From: Acidimicrobiales bacterium
GTDB lineage: Bacteria > Actinomycetota > Acidimicrobiia > Acidimicrobiales > Aldehydirespiratoraceae
Length of the DNA stretch: 64,000 nt
Assembly (NCBI GenBank): GCA_041394245.1
Contig: JAWKIR010000003.1
Span: forward strand, 372,001 to 436,000
Reading direction: 5' to 3'
The translations under genes and the position numbers were made by a program. The notes beneath the pieces were generated by a model. That model had not been told where the DNA came from. It made no database searches and worked only from the letters and a program-made list of their open reading frames with translations. Of the stretch, positions 51,503-60,004 are shown piece after piece; position 1 is the first letter of the stretch; every line of letters starts with the position of its first letter.

Positions 51503-52423
51503 CTATGAGTTGGATGGCCCCCACGGAACGTGGGTATTCGGGTTCCCCTCCAGCCAGTCGAGCGACCGGCGGAAGTGGGGAATGGCCGCGGCCGGCACCG
51601 ACCCGAGATAGCGCGGCGCCAGCGCGGGCGGGGCGAACTCCCGACCACGGAGTCGGGCGTACTCCGCCCAGAGCTCCTCCCTCCGCGCCTGGCCTCCGGT
51701 CGCCGCTCCGCCGTGGAACTGGTGGAACGTGCCCTCTCCGAGCAGCACCACCAACTCGGCCCCGGGTCGTTCGCAGGCCCGTCGGAACAGGTCGTGGTTG
51801 ACGAGCCCGCCGCCGGCCCGGTCGAAGATCTCGTCGAACCCGCCGAGGTCGGCCCAACGATCGGCCCGCATGAACAGGGCGTTGCTCTCCCCCATCGGGC
51901 CGAACCAGCCCCGCGCCGAGGAGCCCGCGAGCGTACTGATGGAGAACAGCTCGTAGCCGTCGCGCCGCCAATCGACCGTCTCGAGCAGCGCGTCCTCGAC
52001 CGCCTGGTCATAGCCCTTCGCCGCAGCGATCATCTGCGACTCGGCCCCCAGATGGAACGCGAGCGTCACCGCGATCACGTCGGGGCCGAGCCGCATCGCG
52101 TCGGCCGCGCCCGCGAGCAGACCGGGACTCACCATCCGGGCCCCATCGATCATCACCCCGATGGTCGACCCCGCCGCGGCCTCGATCCCGACGTTGGCGG
52201 CACGCGCCGGCGACGAAGGCGCCGGGTCCAGCCGGATCAGACGTCCACCGGGAACGAGGTCGAGCAGGCGCGGATCGACCGGCACCGGCGAACCGTTGTC
52301 GACCACGATCACCTCGTAGTCGACGTCGCCGTGTTGTGCGTCGGCCGCCAGGGTGGCGAGTGTCCGCGGCAGCTCGCGGGCCATGTCCCACACCACCACG
52401 ACCACGCTCACGTCAACGCCCAC
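51503..52423 (-). CDS. Stand-alone GT2-like protein with MIDGA motif
   Basis: A 306-residue GT-A fold protein: VSVVVVVWDMARELPRTLAT, VIVVDNGSPVPVDPRL, GVMIDGARMVSPGLLAGA, ESNALFMRADRWADLGGFDE and GEGTFHQFHGGAAT. It is clearly homologous to the GT2-like domain of both giant fusion proteins, sharing the replacement of the DxD motif by MIDGA and the FHQxHGG block. The start is taken as GTG 52423; GTG 52411 is possible. It is upstream of the sulfotransferase fusion with an 87-bp gap, and divergent from the WecD-like gene. Confidence 0.8.
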   Translation of the reverse strand: MGVDVSVVVVVWDMARELPRTLATLAADAQHGDVDYEVIVVDNGSPVPVDPRLLDLVPGGRLIRLDPAPSSPARAANVGIEAAAGSTIGVMIDGARMVSPGLLAGAADAMRLGPDVIAVTLAFHLGAESQMIAAAKGYDQAVEDALLETVDWRRDGYELFSISTLAGSSARGWFGPMGESNALFMRADRWADLGGFDEIFDRAGGGLVNHDLFRRACERPGAELVVLLGEGTFHQFHGGAATGGQARREELWAEYARLRGREFAPPALAPRYLGSVPAAAIPHFRRSLDWLEGNPNTHVPWGPSNS

Positions 52424-52481
52424 ACCGGAACGGTAGCCCGACACTTCCCACCGCTGGTCGGTGGTGGTACAGATGGACGGA

Positions 52482-53183
52482 ATGTCACAACGCATCGAGG
52501 CCCTCCCGTGGGACAGCGACTTCTTCGATCTGTCCATCGGCCAGGTCGACCTCAACGGCGCCGACCCGAATGTGCTCGACGAGATCGTCATCGAGGCCCG
52601 TGACCGCAAGTTCGACTGTGTCTACGGATCACACGAGCCGGCCGACACCTACACCTCGCTACATGCCCAGGACGCGGGATTCCGACTCGTCGAGATCAAC
52701 CAGTTGATGAAGCGACCACCGGGACCATTCGCGACACCACCGACCCGCTCAGTCGTGCGAACCGCCACCGAGGACGACCTCCACCTGATCAGCGACTCGC
52801 TCGACACTCTCGCCCCCTGGAGTCGATTCGGCGCCGATCCCCGCTTCGGCACGACCGCGGCGCGACGGCTCCACAGCGCCTGGGTACACCGAGCGGTGAC
52901 GGATCCCGAGCGCCTGGCCACGATCTCCGAGGACGAGGACGGCATCGATGGTGTGGGGACCCACGTGTGGGGGGAACAGCCCCGCATCGATCTGCTCGGG
53001 GTGATCCGCCCCGGGACCGGTGCTGCATGGCAGCACATCGCCAAGCTGATCGAATGGGCCGACGGCGGCGAGGTGCTCGGTGGGCCGTGCGCCGCCCGCA
53101 ACATCGCTCCACTCCGCTTTCTGGAGCACTGCGGGTTCGCCCTCACCCGGGTCACCTACACGCACCACTGGTGGGCGACATGA
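52482..53183 (+). CDS. WecD/RffC-like GNAT N-acetyltransferase
   Basis: A 233-residue acetyltransferase with the RffC-like N-terminal signature LPWDSDFFDLSIGQVDL and a C-terminal GNAT core (IDLLGVIRPGTGAAWQHIAK, LGGPCAARNIAPLRFLEHCG). In enterobacteria RffC acetylates dTDP-4-amino-4,6-dideoxygalactose; the adjacent WecE-like aminotransferase supports the same two-step pathway here. ATG 52482 is chosen over an in-frame ATG at 52461. The dTDP-glucose synthesis genes (rmlA/rmlB) are not in the window and must be elsewhere. Confidence 0.82.
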   Translation: MSQRIEALPWDSDFFDLSIGQVDLNGADPNVLDEIVIEARDRKFDCVYGSHEPADTYTSLHAQDAGFRLVEINQLMKRPPGPFATPPTRSVVRTATEDDLHLISDSLDTLAPWSRFGADPRFGTTAARRLHSAWVHRAVTDPERLATISEDEDGIDGVGTHVWGEQPRIDLLGVIRPGTGAAWQHIAKLIEWADGGEVLGGPCAARNIAPLRFLEHCGFALTRVTYTHHWWAT

Positions 53184-54349
53184 GCGTGACCGACGATCCG
53201 TTCCCCGACGGCCTCATCCCGTTCAATCGACCGAGCGTCGAAGGGCACGAACTCGACTACATCAGGGAAGCCGTCGAGCACGGTCACACCTCCGCATCGG
53301 GTCCGTTCTCGAAGCTGGCCGTCGACGAGTTGACGGAGGCCACCGGCGCGGCCGACGTGCTGCTCACGACCTCGTGCACCGCGGCCCTCGAGATGAGCGC
53401 GATCCTGCTCGACATCCAGCCGGGCGACACGATCGTGGCACCGTCGTTCGGCTTCGTCACCACGGCACTCGCCTTCGTGCGGGCCGGTGCCAAGGTGCTC
53501 TTCTGCGACATCGAGCCCGACACGCTGGGCCTCGATGTCGACCGCCTCGCCGAGATCATGGACGACACCGTGCGGGCGGTCGTCCCGATCCACTACTCGG
53601 GCATCGGTGGTCGGATCGAGGAGATGTGCGACATCGTCGAGCGTTGGCCCAACGCCGACCTCGTCGAGGACAACGCCCACGGCCTGTTCGGCAGCTACCG
53701 GGGGGAGCCGCTGGGTTCGTTCGGACGCTTCTCCACGCTCAGCTTCCACGAGACGAAGAACTTCATCTGCGGCGAGGGCGGCGCGCTGGTCGTCAACGAC
53801 CCCGCCGACATCGACCGCGCCCATGTGATCTACGACAAGGGCACCAACCGACGGGCGTTCCTCCACGGTCAGGTCGACAAGTACTCCTGGCAGGACGTCG
53901 GCTCGTCGTTCGGGATGTCCGACGTGCTCGCCGCCTATCTCTACGGCCAACTCGAACAGAAGGAATCGATCCTCGCGAAGCGCCGCCACGTCTTCGACCA
54001 CTACCACGAAGCGCTGACGCCGATGGTCGCCTCCCATGGCATCCGCCTCCCCGTGGTGCCCGACGACTGCCGGCAGGCGTATCACATGTTCTACGTCCTG
54101 CTGCCCGACGGCGAGATGCGCAACCACGTGCTGAAGTCGATGAACGACGACGGCATCTACGCGACGTTCCACTATGTGCCGCTCCACAGCTCGCCCGGCG
54201 GTGTCGCCGTTGCCGCAAGGGAACTCGCGTGCCCGGCGACCGACGACATCAGCCGTCGTCTCCTTCGGCTTCCCTTCTTCACGAGCCTCGGGCAGCACGA
54301 CCTCGATCGGGTGACGGAATCGTTCATTCACGCCGTCGAACATTTCTGA
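53180..54349 (+). CDS. WecE-like dTDP-4-keto-sugar aminotransferase
   Basis: A 389-residue DegT/DnrJ/EryC1 PLP aminotransferase of the RffA/WecE type: PFNRPSVEGHELDYIREAVE, SASGPFSKLAVDELTEATGA, LTTSCTAALEMSAILLDIQP, VEDNAHGLFGSYRG (PLP Asp), and the Schiff-base Lys in SFHETKNFICGEGGALVV. Predicted to make dTDP-4-amino-4,6-dideoxygalactose, which the WecD-like enzyme would N-acetylate (Fuc4NAc). The ATG overlaps the WecD-like stop (ATGA). Provides the amino-sugar building block for the locus. Confidence 0.88.
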   Translation: MSVTDDPFPDGLIPFNRPSVEGHELDYIREAVEHGHTSASGPFSKLAVDELTEATGAADVLLTTSCTAALEMSAILLDIQPGDTIVAPSFGFVTTALAFVRAGAKVLFCDIEPDTLGLDVDRLAEIMDDTVRAVVPIHYSGIGGRIEEMCDIVERWPNADLVEDNAHGLFGSYRGEPLGSFGRFSTLSFHETKNFICGEGGALVVNDPADIDRAHVIYDKGTNRRAFLHGQVDKYSWQDVGSSFGMSDVLAAYLYGQLEQKESILAKRRHVFDHYHEALTPMVASHGIRLPVVPDDCRQAYHMFYVLLPDGEMRNHVLKSMNDDGIYATFHYVPLHSSPGGVAVAARELACPATDDISRRLLRLPFFTSLGQHDLDRVTESFIHAVEHF

Positions 54350-54378
54350 CCGCCCGAGCGGTAACCTCACGCCCGTCG

Positions 54379-54471
54379 GGAGACGTGGCCGAGCCAGGTT
54401 GAAGGCGCTTCCCTGCTAAGGAAGTAACGTCGTCAAGGCGTTCGTGGGTTCAAATCCCACCGTCTCCGCCA
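54379..54471 (+). tRNA. tRNA-Ser (anticodon GCT), CCA encoded
   Basis: Class II tRNA with a long variable arm. The 7-bp acceptor stem GGAGACG pairs with CGTCTCC, followed by discriminator G and genomic CCA. The anticodon stem CTTCC/GGAAG encloses the loop CTGCTAA with anticodon GCT at 54415-54417. T arm is GTGGG-TTCAAAT-CCCAC. tRNA genes are frequent integration sites, and this one splits the glycan locus. Confidence 0.95.
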
Positions 54472-54532
54472 ATGTGTCAAAGAGAGAATCCGGTGGCGCC
54501 CGCAGCTCGCGGGCGTACACTGGCTCTCCGTT

Positions 54533-54609
54533 GCGCTCGTAGCTCAGCTGGATAGAGCATCTGACTACGGATCAGAAGGTCGGGGGTTCGAATCCCTCCG
54601 AGCGCGCCA
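54533..54609 (+). tRNA. tRNA-Arg (anticodon ACG), CCA encoded
   Basis: Acceptor stem GCGCTCG pairs with CGAGCGC, then discriminator G and CCA. The anticodon stem TCTGA/TCAGA encloses the loop CTACGGA with anticodon ACG (A34 expected to be inosine). T arm is GGGGG-TTCGAAT-CCCTC with one G-T pair. It lies 61 bp after the tRNA-Ser, and the two are probably co-transcribed. Confidence 0.95.
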
Positions 54610-54623
54610 CATCACGACAGAAC

Positions 54624-54651
54624 AGGGCCGCTCCTCGGAGCGGCCCTTTCT
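54624..54651 (+). terminator. Rho-independent terminator after the tRNA pair
   Basis: A GC-rich stem GGGCCGCTC (54625-54633) pairs with GAGCGGCCC (54638-54646) around a CTCG tetraloop and is followed by TTTCT. The flanking A-T pair extends the stem. It sits 15 bp after the tRNA-Arg CCA and just before the convergent gene end at 54670. Confidence 0.8.
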
Positions 54652-54669
54652 GCGTATCCCGGCACGGTG

Positions 54670-55599
54670 TCAGGGGATCAGCGCCAGGATCTCGCGGCGC
54701 ACGAGTGCGAGCTTCGCGGCGACATCCGGGGCCAGTCCCGCCGGCACCTCGGGTGCCTCCCCGCCGTCAACGGCCGCCCGCAGCACCGCCGCGCTGAACT
54801 CTGCGACCTCGAGTCGTTCGGCGTTCCATGTCGTGCGATCGACCCGACCGAGGCGGGCCACGGCGCCGGCACCGTTGAGCTCCGGCGGCGAGAGATAGTG
54901 CGACATCCCGCCGATGTGCAGGAGATTCGGGTGCTCACGATGGCGCAGCTCGTATCCCGACAGCTGGAGAAACACGTTGACCAGCTTGCCGGTGTCGTAG
55001 AGCCAGTAGTCGTGACCGGCCTCGGCCAGGGCTGCGGATGCGGCCGCCGACAGGTCCGGTCCACCGGAGTCGAATCGCACACCCCAGCGGTCGAGCACGT
55101 CGTCGATCGCCGCTCGCCGATACATCGCGAAGTGCGGACTGCCGAAGAGGAAGCCTTCGCGAGAGTAGAAGTACTCGCCGTTGACACCAGGGTGCCCTTC
55201 CGGCACCACGTCAGTCGTCGACCACACGCCGCGGCCTGAGGTGACACCGGCTGCACCGGCCGCCAACTCCGCGGCGAAGTCGGCCACGAACGGACCCGAG
55301 GCGCGGATGTCACTGTCGATCAGGCAGAAGTACGCACCATCGTCTCGTGCGGCACGCACCCGTTCCAGGGCCGTCCCGTGCGGGACCATCTCGTCCGAAG
55401 AGACCTCGAACACCTCAACGACCTGCGGGTGGACATCGGCAAACTGCTCGAGCAACGCGAGCTCGCTCGCCGGGCAGGCATTGGCGACGAACCGGAACCG
55501 GGCATCGCTGTGCGCCATCTGGCTCTCCACGAAGAAGCGGAGATAGGGGAAGACCGTGCCGGCCCACACCACGTTGAAGACGACGTCGCGTTCGGACAT
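54670..55599 (-). CDS. Putative GT-A-fold glycosyltransferase, 309 aa
   Basis: A protein with a GT-A-like layout: VVFNVVWAGTVFPYLRFFVE, RFRFVANACPASELALLEQF, then FCLIDSDIRASGPFVADFA carrying a DSD metal-binding motif near residue 95, and GFLFGSPHFAMYRRAAIDDV as acceptor region. Family not identified with certainty. It lies next to a sulfotransferase gene (6-bp gap) in the same orientation, in keeping with sequential sugar addition and sulfation. Confidence 0.68.
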   Translation of the reverse strand: MSERDVVFNVVWAGTVFPYLRFFVESQMAHSDARFRFVANACPASELALLEQFADVHPQVVEVFEVSSDEMVPHGTALERVRAARDDGAYFCLIDSDIRASGPFVADFAAELAAGAAGVTSGRGVWSTTDVVPEGHPGVNGEYFYSREGFLFGSPHFAMYRRAAIDDVLDRWGVRFDSGGPDLSAAASAALAEAGHDYWLYDTGKLVNVFLQLSGYELRHREHPNLLHIGGMSHYLSPPELNGAGAVARLGRVDRTTWNAERLEVAEFSAAVLRAAVDGGEAPEVPAGLAPDVAAKLALVRREILALIP

Positions 55600-55605
55600 G
55601 GCGGC

Positions 55606-56349
55606 TCAGACGACCTGCACGGCGGGGAGCGAGTCGATCAGCGCTGCGAACTCGCCGTAGATGACATCGAGCCGCTCCCGGATCTCCGGCGGTGTCGACG
55701 TCCAGTCGCTGGCTCGTGCCCGATAGGTGAGCCGCGGGTGCCCGTCGGGCAGCCCGACGAACGTCGCGAGTTCGTCCCACGCCTCGTCGATCAGATCGAA
55801 CCGCACGAACATCACGGGGTAGCCCGACGGATGGTTGCGCCAGCCCTCGAAGTGCTCGGCCAGCGCGAAGTCGTCGACGCCGGCCGCGAGGAACGACTCG
55901 AGATCGGCCAGACGGTCCGGGGTCGGTGTGGCGGGATCGATCTGGTGGAGTCCCCGCCAGTGTCCGTCCTGGATCCCGCGACGAAAGACCGACAACACCG
56001 CATCTCGCGGATCTCCGACCGGGTACACCACCCTGAATCCGGCCGGCACTTCGTCGACCGTCGGCGGACAGCGCAGGTGCTTGTGGGGCCACTGGGCCGG
56101 GCCCGGCGGCAGGTCGAGTCCGGCCTCGGCGAAACTCCGGGTGAGCGCTGTCGTCCCCGAACCCCCGAACGAGGTGATCTGCACCTGGTGACGAATGGCG
56201 AAGGGATCACCCTTCGCGAGGAAGTCGGCGATGGCCTGGCGACCCAACGCGGCCGCGACGGCGAGGTCGATTTTCTCTGCGTCGCTGTCCACGGCCACAG
56301 GATGGTACCAGTCGGCAACCAGCCGGGCGCCAGTGGCCATTCGACTCAT
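55606..56349 (-). CDS. Sulfotransferase-like P-loop protein, 247 aa
   Basis: The P-loop near residue 60 reads QITSFGGSGTTALTRSFAEA, matching the PAPS 5'-loop (SGTT). GFRVVYPVGDPRDAVLSVFR near 105 resembles the 3'-phosphate loop, and YPVMFVRFDLIDEAWDELAT follows as in sulfotransferases. Probably a sulfotransferase, although the substrate-side region is divergent. The start ATG 56349 is divergent from the FkbM gene with a 51-bp intergenic region. A second in-frame ATG (56340) is possible. Confidence 0.72.
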   Translation of the reverse strand: MSRMATGARLVADWYHPVAVDSDAEKIDLAVAAALGRQAIADFLAKGDPFAIRHQVQITSFGGSGTTALTRSFAEAGLDLPPGPAQWPHKHLRCPPTVDEVPAGFRVVYPVGDPRDAVLSVFRRGIQDGHWRGLHQIDPATPTPDRLADLESFLAAGVDDFALAEHFEGWRNHPSGYPVMFVRFDLIDEAWDELATFVGLPDGHPRLTYRARASDWTSTPPEIRERLDVIYGEFAALIDSLPAVQVV

Positions 56350-56400
56350 ACCGACCCTTCCGGGCCCGGCCGTACACTCACTCCTCGGAGGACCGAGACG

Positions 56401-57123
56401 ATGCTGCTGACGATCGAACCCGACGACGCCGATCCCTTCGAGTTCGAATGTGAGGACACGATCGCGTCGGCGTGGGTCTCCAAGGACATCCTCTCGAATC
56501 GGACCTATCCGGTGCTGCCGTTCGTCGACGACGTCAGGGTCGTGCTCGACGCAGGCGGCAACTGTGGCGCCGCCGCGGTGCACTTCGCCCGCCACTATCC
56601 GGACGCCACGATCCACACGTTCGAACCGGGCAGCCATCAACGGGCCTTCCTCGAACGCAACGCCGTCCACCATCGCGGCATCACGATCCATCCGATCGCC
56701 CTGCATCGAGACGACGGGGAGATGCCGCTCTACCAGGGCGACAGCGACTCCGGAATGTCGTCGCTCGAGGCCAGCGAGTGGGCCACGGGATCCCGCGAGA
56801 TCGTGACCGTTCGCAGCGCGGGCGGTTGGGCGACCGAGCACGGGATCGACCGCATCGACGTGATGAAGCTCGACGTCGAGGGTTCCGAGGTCGACGTGCT
56901 CGAGAGCCTCGGACCATTGATGGCAACGGTCAAGGTCCTCTATGTGGAGTACGACTCCCGGAAGGCGCGACGCGACATCGATCGCATCCTCGAATCCACC
57001 CACGACCTCTACTCCGGAAAGGTCTTCCTCGATCAGGGAGAGCTGATCTACCTGTCGAAACACGAGGCGAACCGGCCGGAGGCCACCGATCACCTCCGCT
57101 CGATCTTCGTCGCCGACGCCTAG
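56401..57123 (+). CDS. FkbM-family methyltransferase
   Basis: A 240-residue SAM-dependent O-methyltransferase. Motif I is VVLDAGGNCGAAAVHFARHY near residue 47, with IHTFEPGSHQRAFLERN (acidic ribose-binding Glu), and the FkbM signature DVMKLDVEGSEVDVLESLG near 155, which carries the Asp needed for metal or SAM contact. It likely methylates a sugar hydroxyl. GT4 begins 3 bp after its stop, so the two are co-transcribed. Confidence 0.88.
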   Translation: MLLTIEPDDADPFEFECEDTIASAWVSKDILSNRTYPVLPFVDDVRVVLDAGGNCGAAAVHFARHYPDATIHTFEPGSHQRAFLERNAVHHRGITIHPIALHRDDGEMPLYQGDSDSGMSSLEASEWATGSREIVTVRSAGGWATEHGIDRIDVMKLDVEGSEVDVLESLGPLMATVKVLYVEYDSRKARRDIDRILESTHDLYSGKVFLDQGELIYLSKHEANRPEATDHLRSIFVADA

Positions 57124-57126
57124 ACG

Positions 57127-58167
57127 ATGATCCTCACGTTCCTGGCCCCCAGCACCCGGCACCCGGTCGGAGGCAACACCTTGATCTACGAGTTCGCCAC
57201 GGCGATGGCCGAGCGGGGTCACGACGTCCACCTGTATCACCACGAGATCTTCGGTGGCGACGCGATCACCAGCGTCGACGAGATCGGTTGGTACGAGTTC
57301 CGGGCCAACATCACCCACCACGTCGCCGGGATAGAGGGGTTCGACCCTCGAGAGGTCGTGTCGGGCGACATCTACTTCGGTTACACCCCGTTGATCGAGG
57401 ACAACCCGCGCTACGGCCTGCCCGTTTGCTTCGTCCAGGGCCACCAGATGTATCCCGAGGCCCAGGAACGACAGACCTATCTCAACCCCTGTCCGAAGAT
57501 CTGTGTCGCCAGTTGGCTCGTTCGCGTCGGACTCGAATACGGCGTTCCACCCGCCCAACTCGTCCACATCCCCAACGGGCTCAAGCAGGCCTGTCTCGAC
57601 ACCACCCGCGCCATCGAGGGGCGCAGACCGCGGGTGCTGTTCTGCTACAACTCTCACCTCAGCAAGGGCGCCCCGCTCGGGCTCGAGGTCCTGACGCGGC
57701 TCCACGATCGCCGACCCGACCTCGACATCGTCGCCTTCGGCGGTCTGGCTCCCGACACCGACTTCCCCGACTGGCTGACGTTCCACCACGACCCCGACCA
57801 GACGACGCTCATCGACGGCCTGTACAACACCAGCACCGTCTTCCTCTGGACCAGCAGGATCGAGGGTTTCGGGTTGCCCGCCCTCGAGGCGATGGCGGGC
57901 GGTGCCGCCCTCGTCACGACCGACAACGGCGGCTCCGAGGACTACGCGTTCCACGGTGAGACCGCACTCGTCGCCGACTACCCCGACGCCGACGCCCTGC
58001 TCGACAACGTCGAACGGCTGCTCGACGACGAGCGCCTGCGCCATCGCCTCGCTGCAGCAGGGCGACGGCTCGCGGCCGGCTTCACCTGGGAAGCCTCCGC
58101 CGATCGGCTCGAAGCCTTCGTCCACGAATATCGCGAAGACCCGCAGCGCTATGGACGACCGGCGTGA
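57127..58167 (+). CDS. GT4-family glycosyltransferase, 346 aa
   Basis: GT-B fold enzyme. N-terminal donor/acceptor lobe has TFLAPSTRHPVGGNTLIYEF. PKICVASWLVRVGLEYGVPP and LVHIPNGLKQACLDTTRA form the hinge. The C-terminal nucleotide-sugar site contains TSRIEGFGLPALEAMAGGAA and VTTDNGGSEDYAF, with the EX7E-type Glu pair. It is homologous to the convergent GT4 at 58168 (shared KICVASWL, EGFGL...EAMA, GGSxDYA), and their stop codons are directly adjacent, so this looks like an inverted duplicate. Confidence 0.88.
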   Translation: MILTFLAPSTRHPVGGNTLIYEFATAMAERGHDVHLYHHEIFGGDAITSVDEIGWYEFRANITHHVAGIEGFDPREVVSGDIYFGYTPLIEDNPRYGLPVCFVQGHQMYPEAQERQTYLNPCPKICVASWLVRVGLEYGVPPAQLVHIPNGLKQACLDTTRAIEGRRPRVLFCYNSHLSKGAPLGLEVLTRLHDRRPDLDIVAFGGLAPDTDFPDWLTFHHDPDQTTLIDGLYNTSTVFLWTSRIEGFGLPALEAMAGGAALVTTDNGGSEDYAFHGETALVADYPDADALLDNVERLLDDERLRHRLAAAGRRLAAGFTWEASADRLEAFVHEYREDPQRYGRPA

Positions 58168-59193
58168 TCAAGGATCGGCGGGCGGCTCGAGGAACGGTGC
58201 CGGATCCGCGACATAGGCGGCGAGGATCTCTGACAGACGGCGGCCGGAGCGATCCCAGTCGAACGTGAGGGCATGGGCCAGGCCCGCAGCGGCGTAGCGC
58301 AGCCGACGTTCCTCGTCGTCGAGCAAACGATCGACCGCGTCGGCCAAGGCCGCGGCGTCGCCCGCCGCCACGACATCGGCCGTGACGCCGGGGATTGCGT
58401 AGTCGCGTGATCCACCGCAATCCGTGGACACCAGTGCGGTACCACACGCCATCGCCTCGACCGGTGTGAGCCCGAATCCCTCGTTACGACTCGCCTGCAC
58501 GAAGACCCGGGTGTCGGCGTAGATCTCCTCCGCCAGCCGACGGTGGTCCGGCGAGTCCACGATCTCGACCCCGTCGGGGATCCGATCGTCGAGCATCCGC
58601 CCGAAGGTCACGAGCCGGGCGTCGGGCCGACGGACGCGGAGCTCCGCGAGCATCGCCTGCGCGGTGGGCCAGTCCTTCTCCCGATGCGGATGATGCAGGA
58701 CGGTCACGTCGATCGAGCGGTCCTCGAGCGGGGAGCTCTGCCGAAATCGCCCGTGATCGAGTCCGGGCGGGACGTGCAGCAACTGATGACGGGGCACCCC
58801 GTAGGTCTCACCCACGTCCTGCAACCACGACGCCACACAGATCTTCGGGCCCGGCGAGCGGAATGCATCGCGTTCCCACTCCTCCGACAGCATCCGGTAC
58901 CCCTGGATGATCGTGGCCGGCAGACCGAGGCGGCGAGGCGCCGACGAGTTGAAGATCACGTCTCCAGAAGGCAACGCCGGGTCGTCGAGCCCGTCGAAGA
59001 GCACGTGCCGCACACCGTCACCGACCGCCGCCGAGGGCAACCGGTCGAGCGAGTCGATGCGGTTCGGCCATGCCGGCCCATGGAGGAAATTGACCGTGCA
59101 CCCCGCGCGCGAGAGCGCCCGAGCCAGCTCGTAGAGCACGGTCTCCCCACCGGTGACGTTGCCGGTCGTCGGATAGACGAACTGCACGATCAC
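58168..59193 (-). CDS. GT4-family glycosyltransferase, 341 aa
   Basis: GT-B enzyme paralogous to the adjacent convergent gene: FVYPTTGNVTGGETVLYELA, PGPKICVASWLQDVGETYGV, VPPGLDHGRFRQ, ASRNEGFGLTPVEAMACGTA and STDCGGSRDYAIPG. The catalytic Glu pair in the C-lobe is kept. The GTG start overlaps the stop of the acyltransferase gene (GTGA), so the two form a leftward pair: one adds a sugar, the other probably acylates it. Confidence 0.88.
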   Translation of the reverse strand: MIVQFVYPTTGNVTGGETVLYELARALSRAGCTVNFLHGPAWPNRIDSLDRLPSAAVGDGVRHVLFDGLDDPALPSGDVIFNSSAPRRLGLPATIIQGYRMLSEEWERDAFRSPGPKICVASWLQDVGETYGVPRHQLLHVPPGLDHGRFRQSSPLEDRSIDVTVLHHPHREKDWPTAQAMLAELRVRRPDARLVTFGRMLDDRIPDGVEIVDSPDHRRLAEEIYADTRVFVQASRNEGFGLTPVEAMACGTALVSTDCGGSRDYAIPGVTADVVAAGDAAALADAVDRLLDDEERRLRYAAAGLAHALTFDWDRSGRRLSEILAAYVADPAPFLEPPADP

Positions 59194-59837
59194 TCGGGTG
59201 AACGCTCCACGACTCGCGCCGGCGCACCGACGGCAGTCGCACCGTCGGGCACATCGTCCATCACCACACTGTTGGCGCCGACCTTGACGTTGCGACCGAG
59301 CGTGATGCCGCCGAGCACCTTCGCGCCGGTGCCGATGCGTGAACCTGCACCGATCGTCGGCCCGACGAGATCCGGCGCCAACAGTCCGATGGTCACCCAT
59401 GGCGAGAGCGTGACGTTCTTCTCGATGGTGGTGATCCCGTCGATCACGACCATGCCGTGGGGCAGACAGAGCCCCGGCTGGATGACCACGGGATCACCGA
59501 TGGACACCTGCGCACTCGCCATGGCGATCCGATGGAACAGCCGCGGCAGCAGGGGTACGCGATGCTTCAGGCATGCGGTCTTCGCCCGGTAGGCCACCAC
59601 GGCGATGAAGGCGTCGGTCACCACACAGAGTCGGACCACCTGGAGCCACCGATCGGCCGTCGACGTGAACTCGTGGCGGTCGCCGCGGTTCAGCGCGGTG
59701 ATGCGGGCGTCGCCGGCGATCGCATCGGCGAAGCGCGGATAGCGACGCCGCAGATCGGCGTCGAACAACCGACGTTGCGCGGTGTCGGGCGTCGCCCGAA
59801 CGTGCTCCCACCGTGCGCGCCATCGCGGTCCACCCAT
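59190..59837 (-). CDS. Left-handed beta-helix acyltransferase (serine acetyltransferase-like)
   Basis: A 215-residue protein. The N-terminal helical region (about 1-95) resembles CysE-type domains; the C-terminal hexapeptide repeats start at SIGDPVVIQPGLCLPHGMVV and continue IGAGSRIGTGAKVLGGITLG, NVKVGANSVVMDDVPDGATA, ending VGAPARVVE. The catalytic His is probably in LPHGMVVIDG. Either a serine O-acetyltransferase or a sugar O-acetyltransferase; the locus favours the latter. Divergent from the giant gene at 60005 with a 167-bp gap. Confidence 0.82.
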   Translation of the reverse strand: MGGPRWRARWEHVRATPDTAQRRLFDADLRRRYPRFADAIAGDARITALNRGDRHEFTSTADRWLQVVRLCVVTDAFIAVVAYRAKTACLKHRVPLLPRLFHRIAMASAQVSIGDPVVIQPGLCLPHGMVVIDGITTIEKNVTLSPWVTIGLLAPDLVGPTIGAGSRIGTGAKVLGGITLGRNVKVGANSVVMDDVPDGATAVGAPARVVERSPE

Positions 59838-60004
59838 GCCCGCCGATGCTATCCGGCCGGGGATCCCGCAGTCATGGGCCGGTCGGCCCGCCGAGTGGTC
59901 CGGACGGCCCCAAAGCCGACGAAACTGGCGTGTTCTGTTGACCGTTCGCGCTGCCGACCTCCACACTTGGTCCGCGCGCTCACATCCCTGCCGGAAAGAC
60001 CTCC

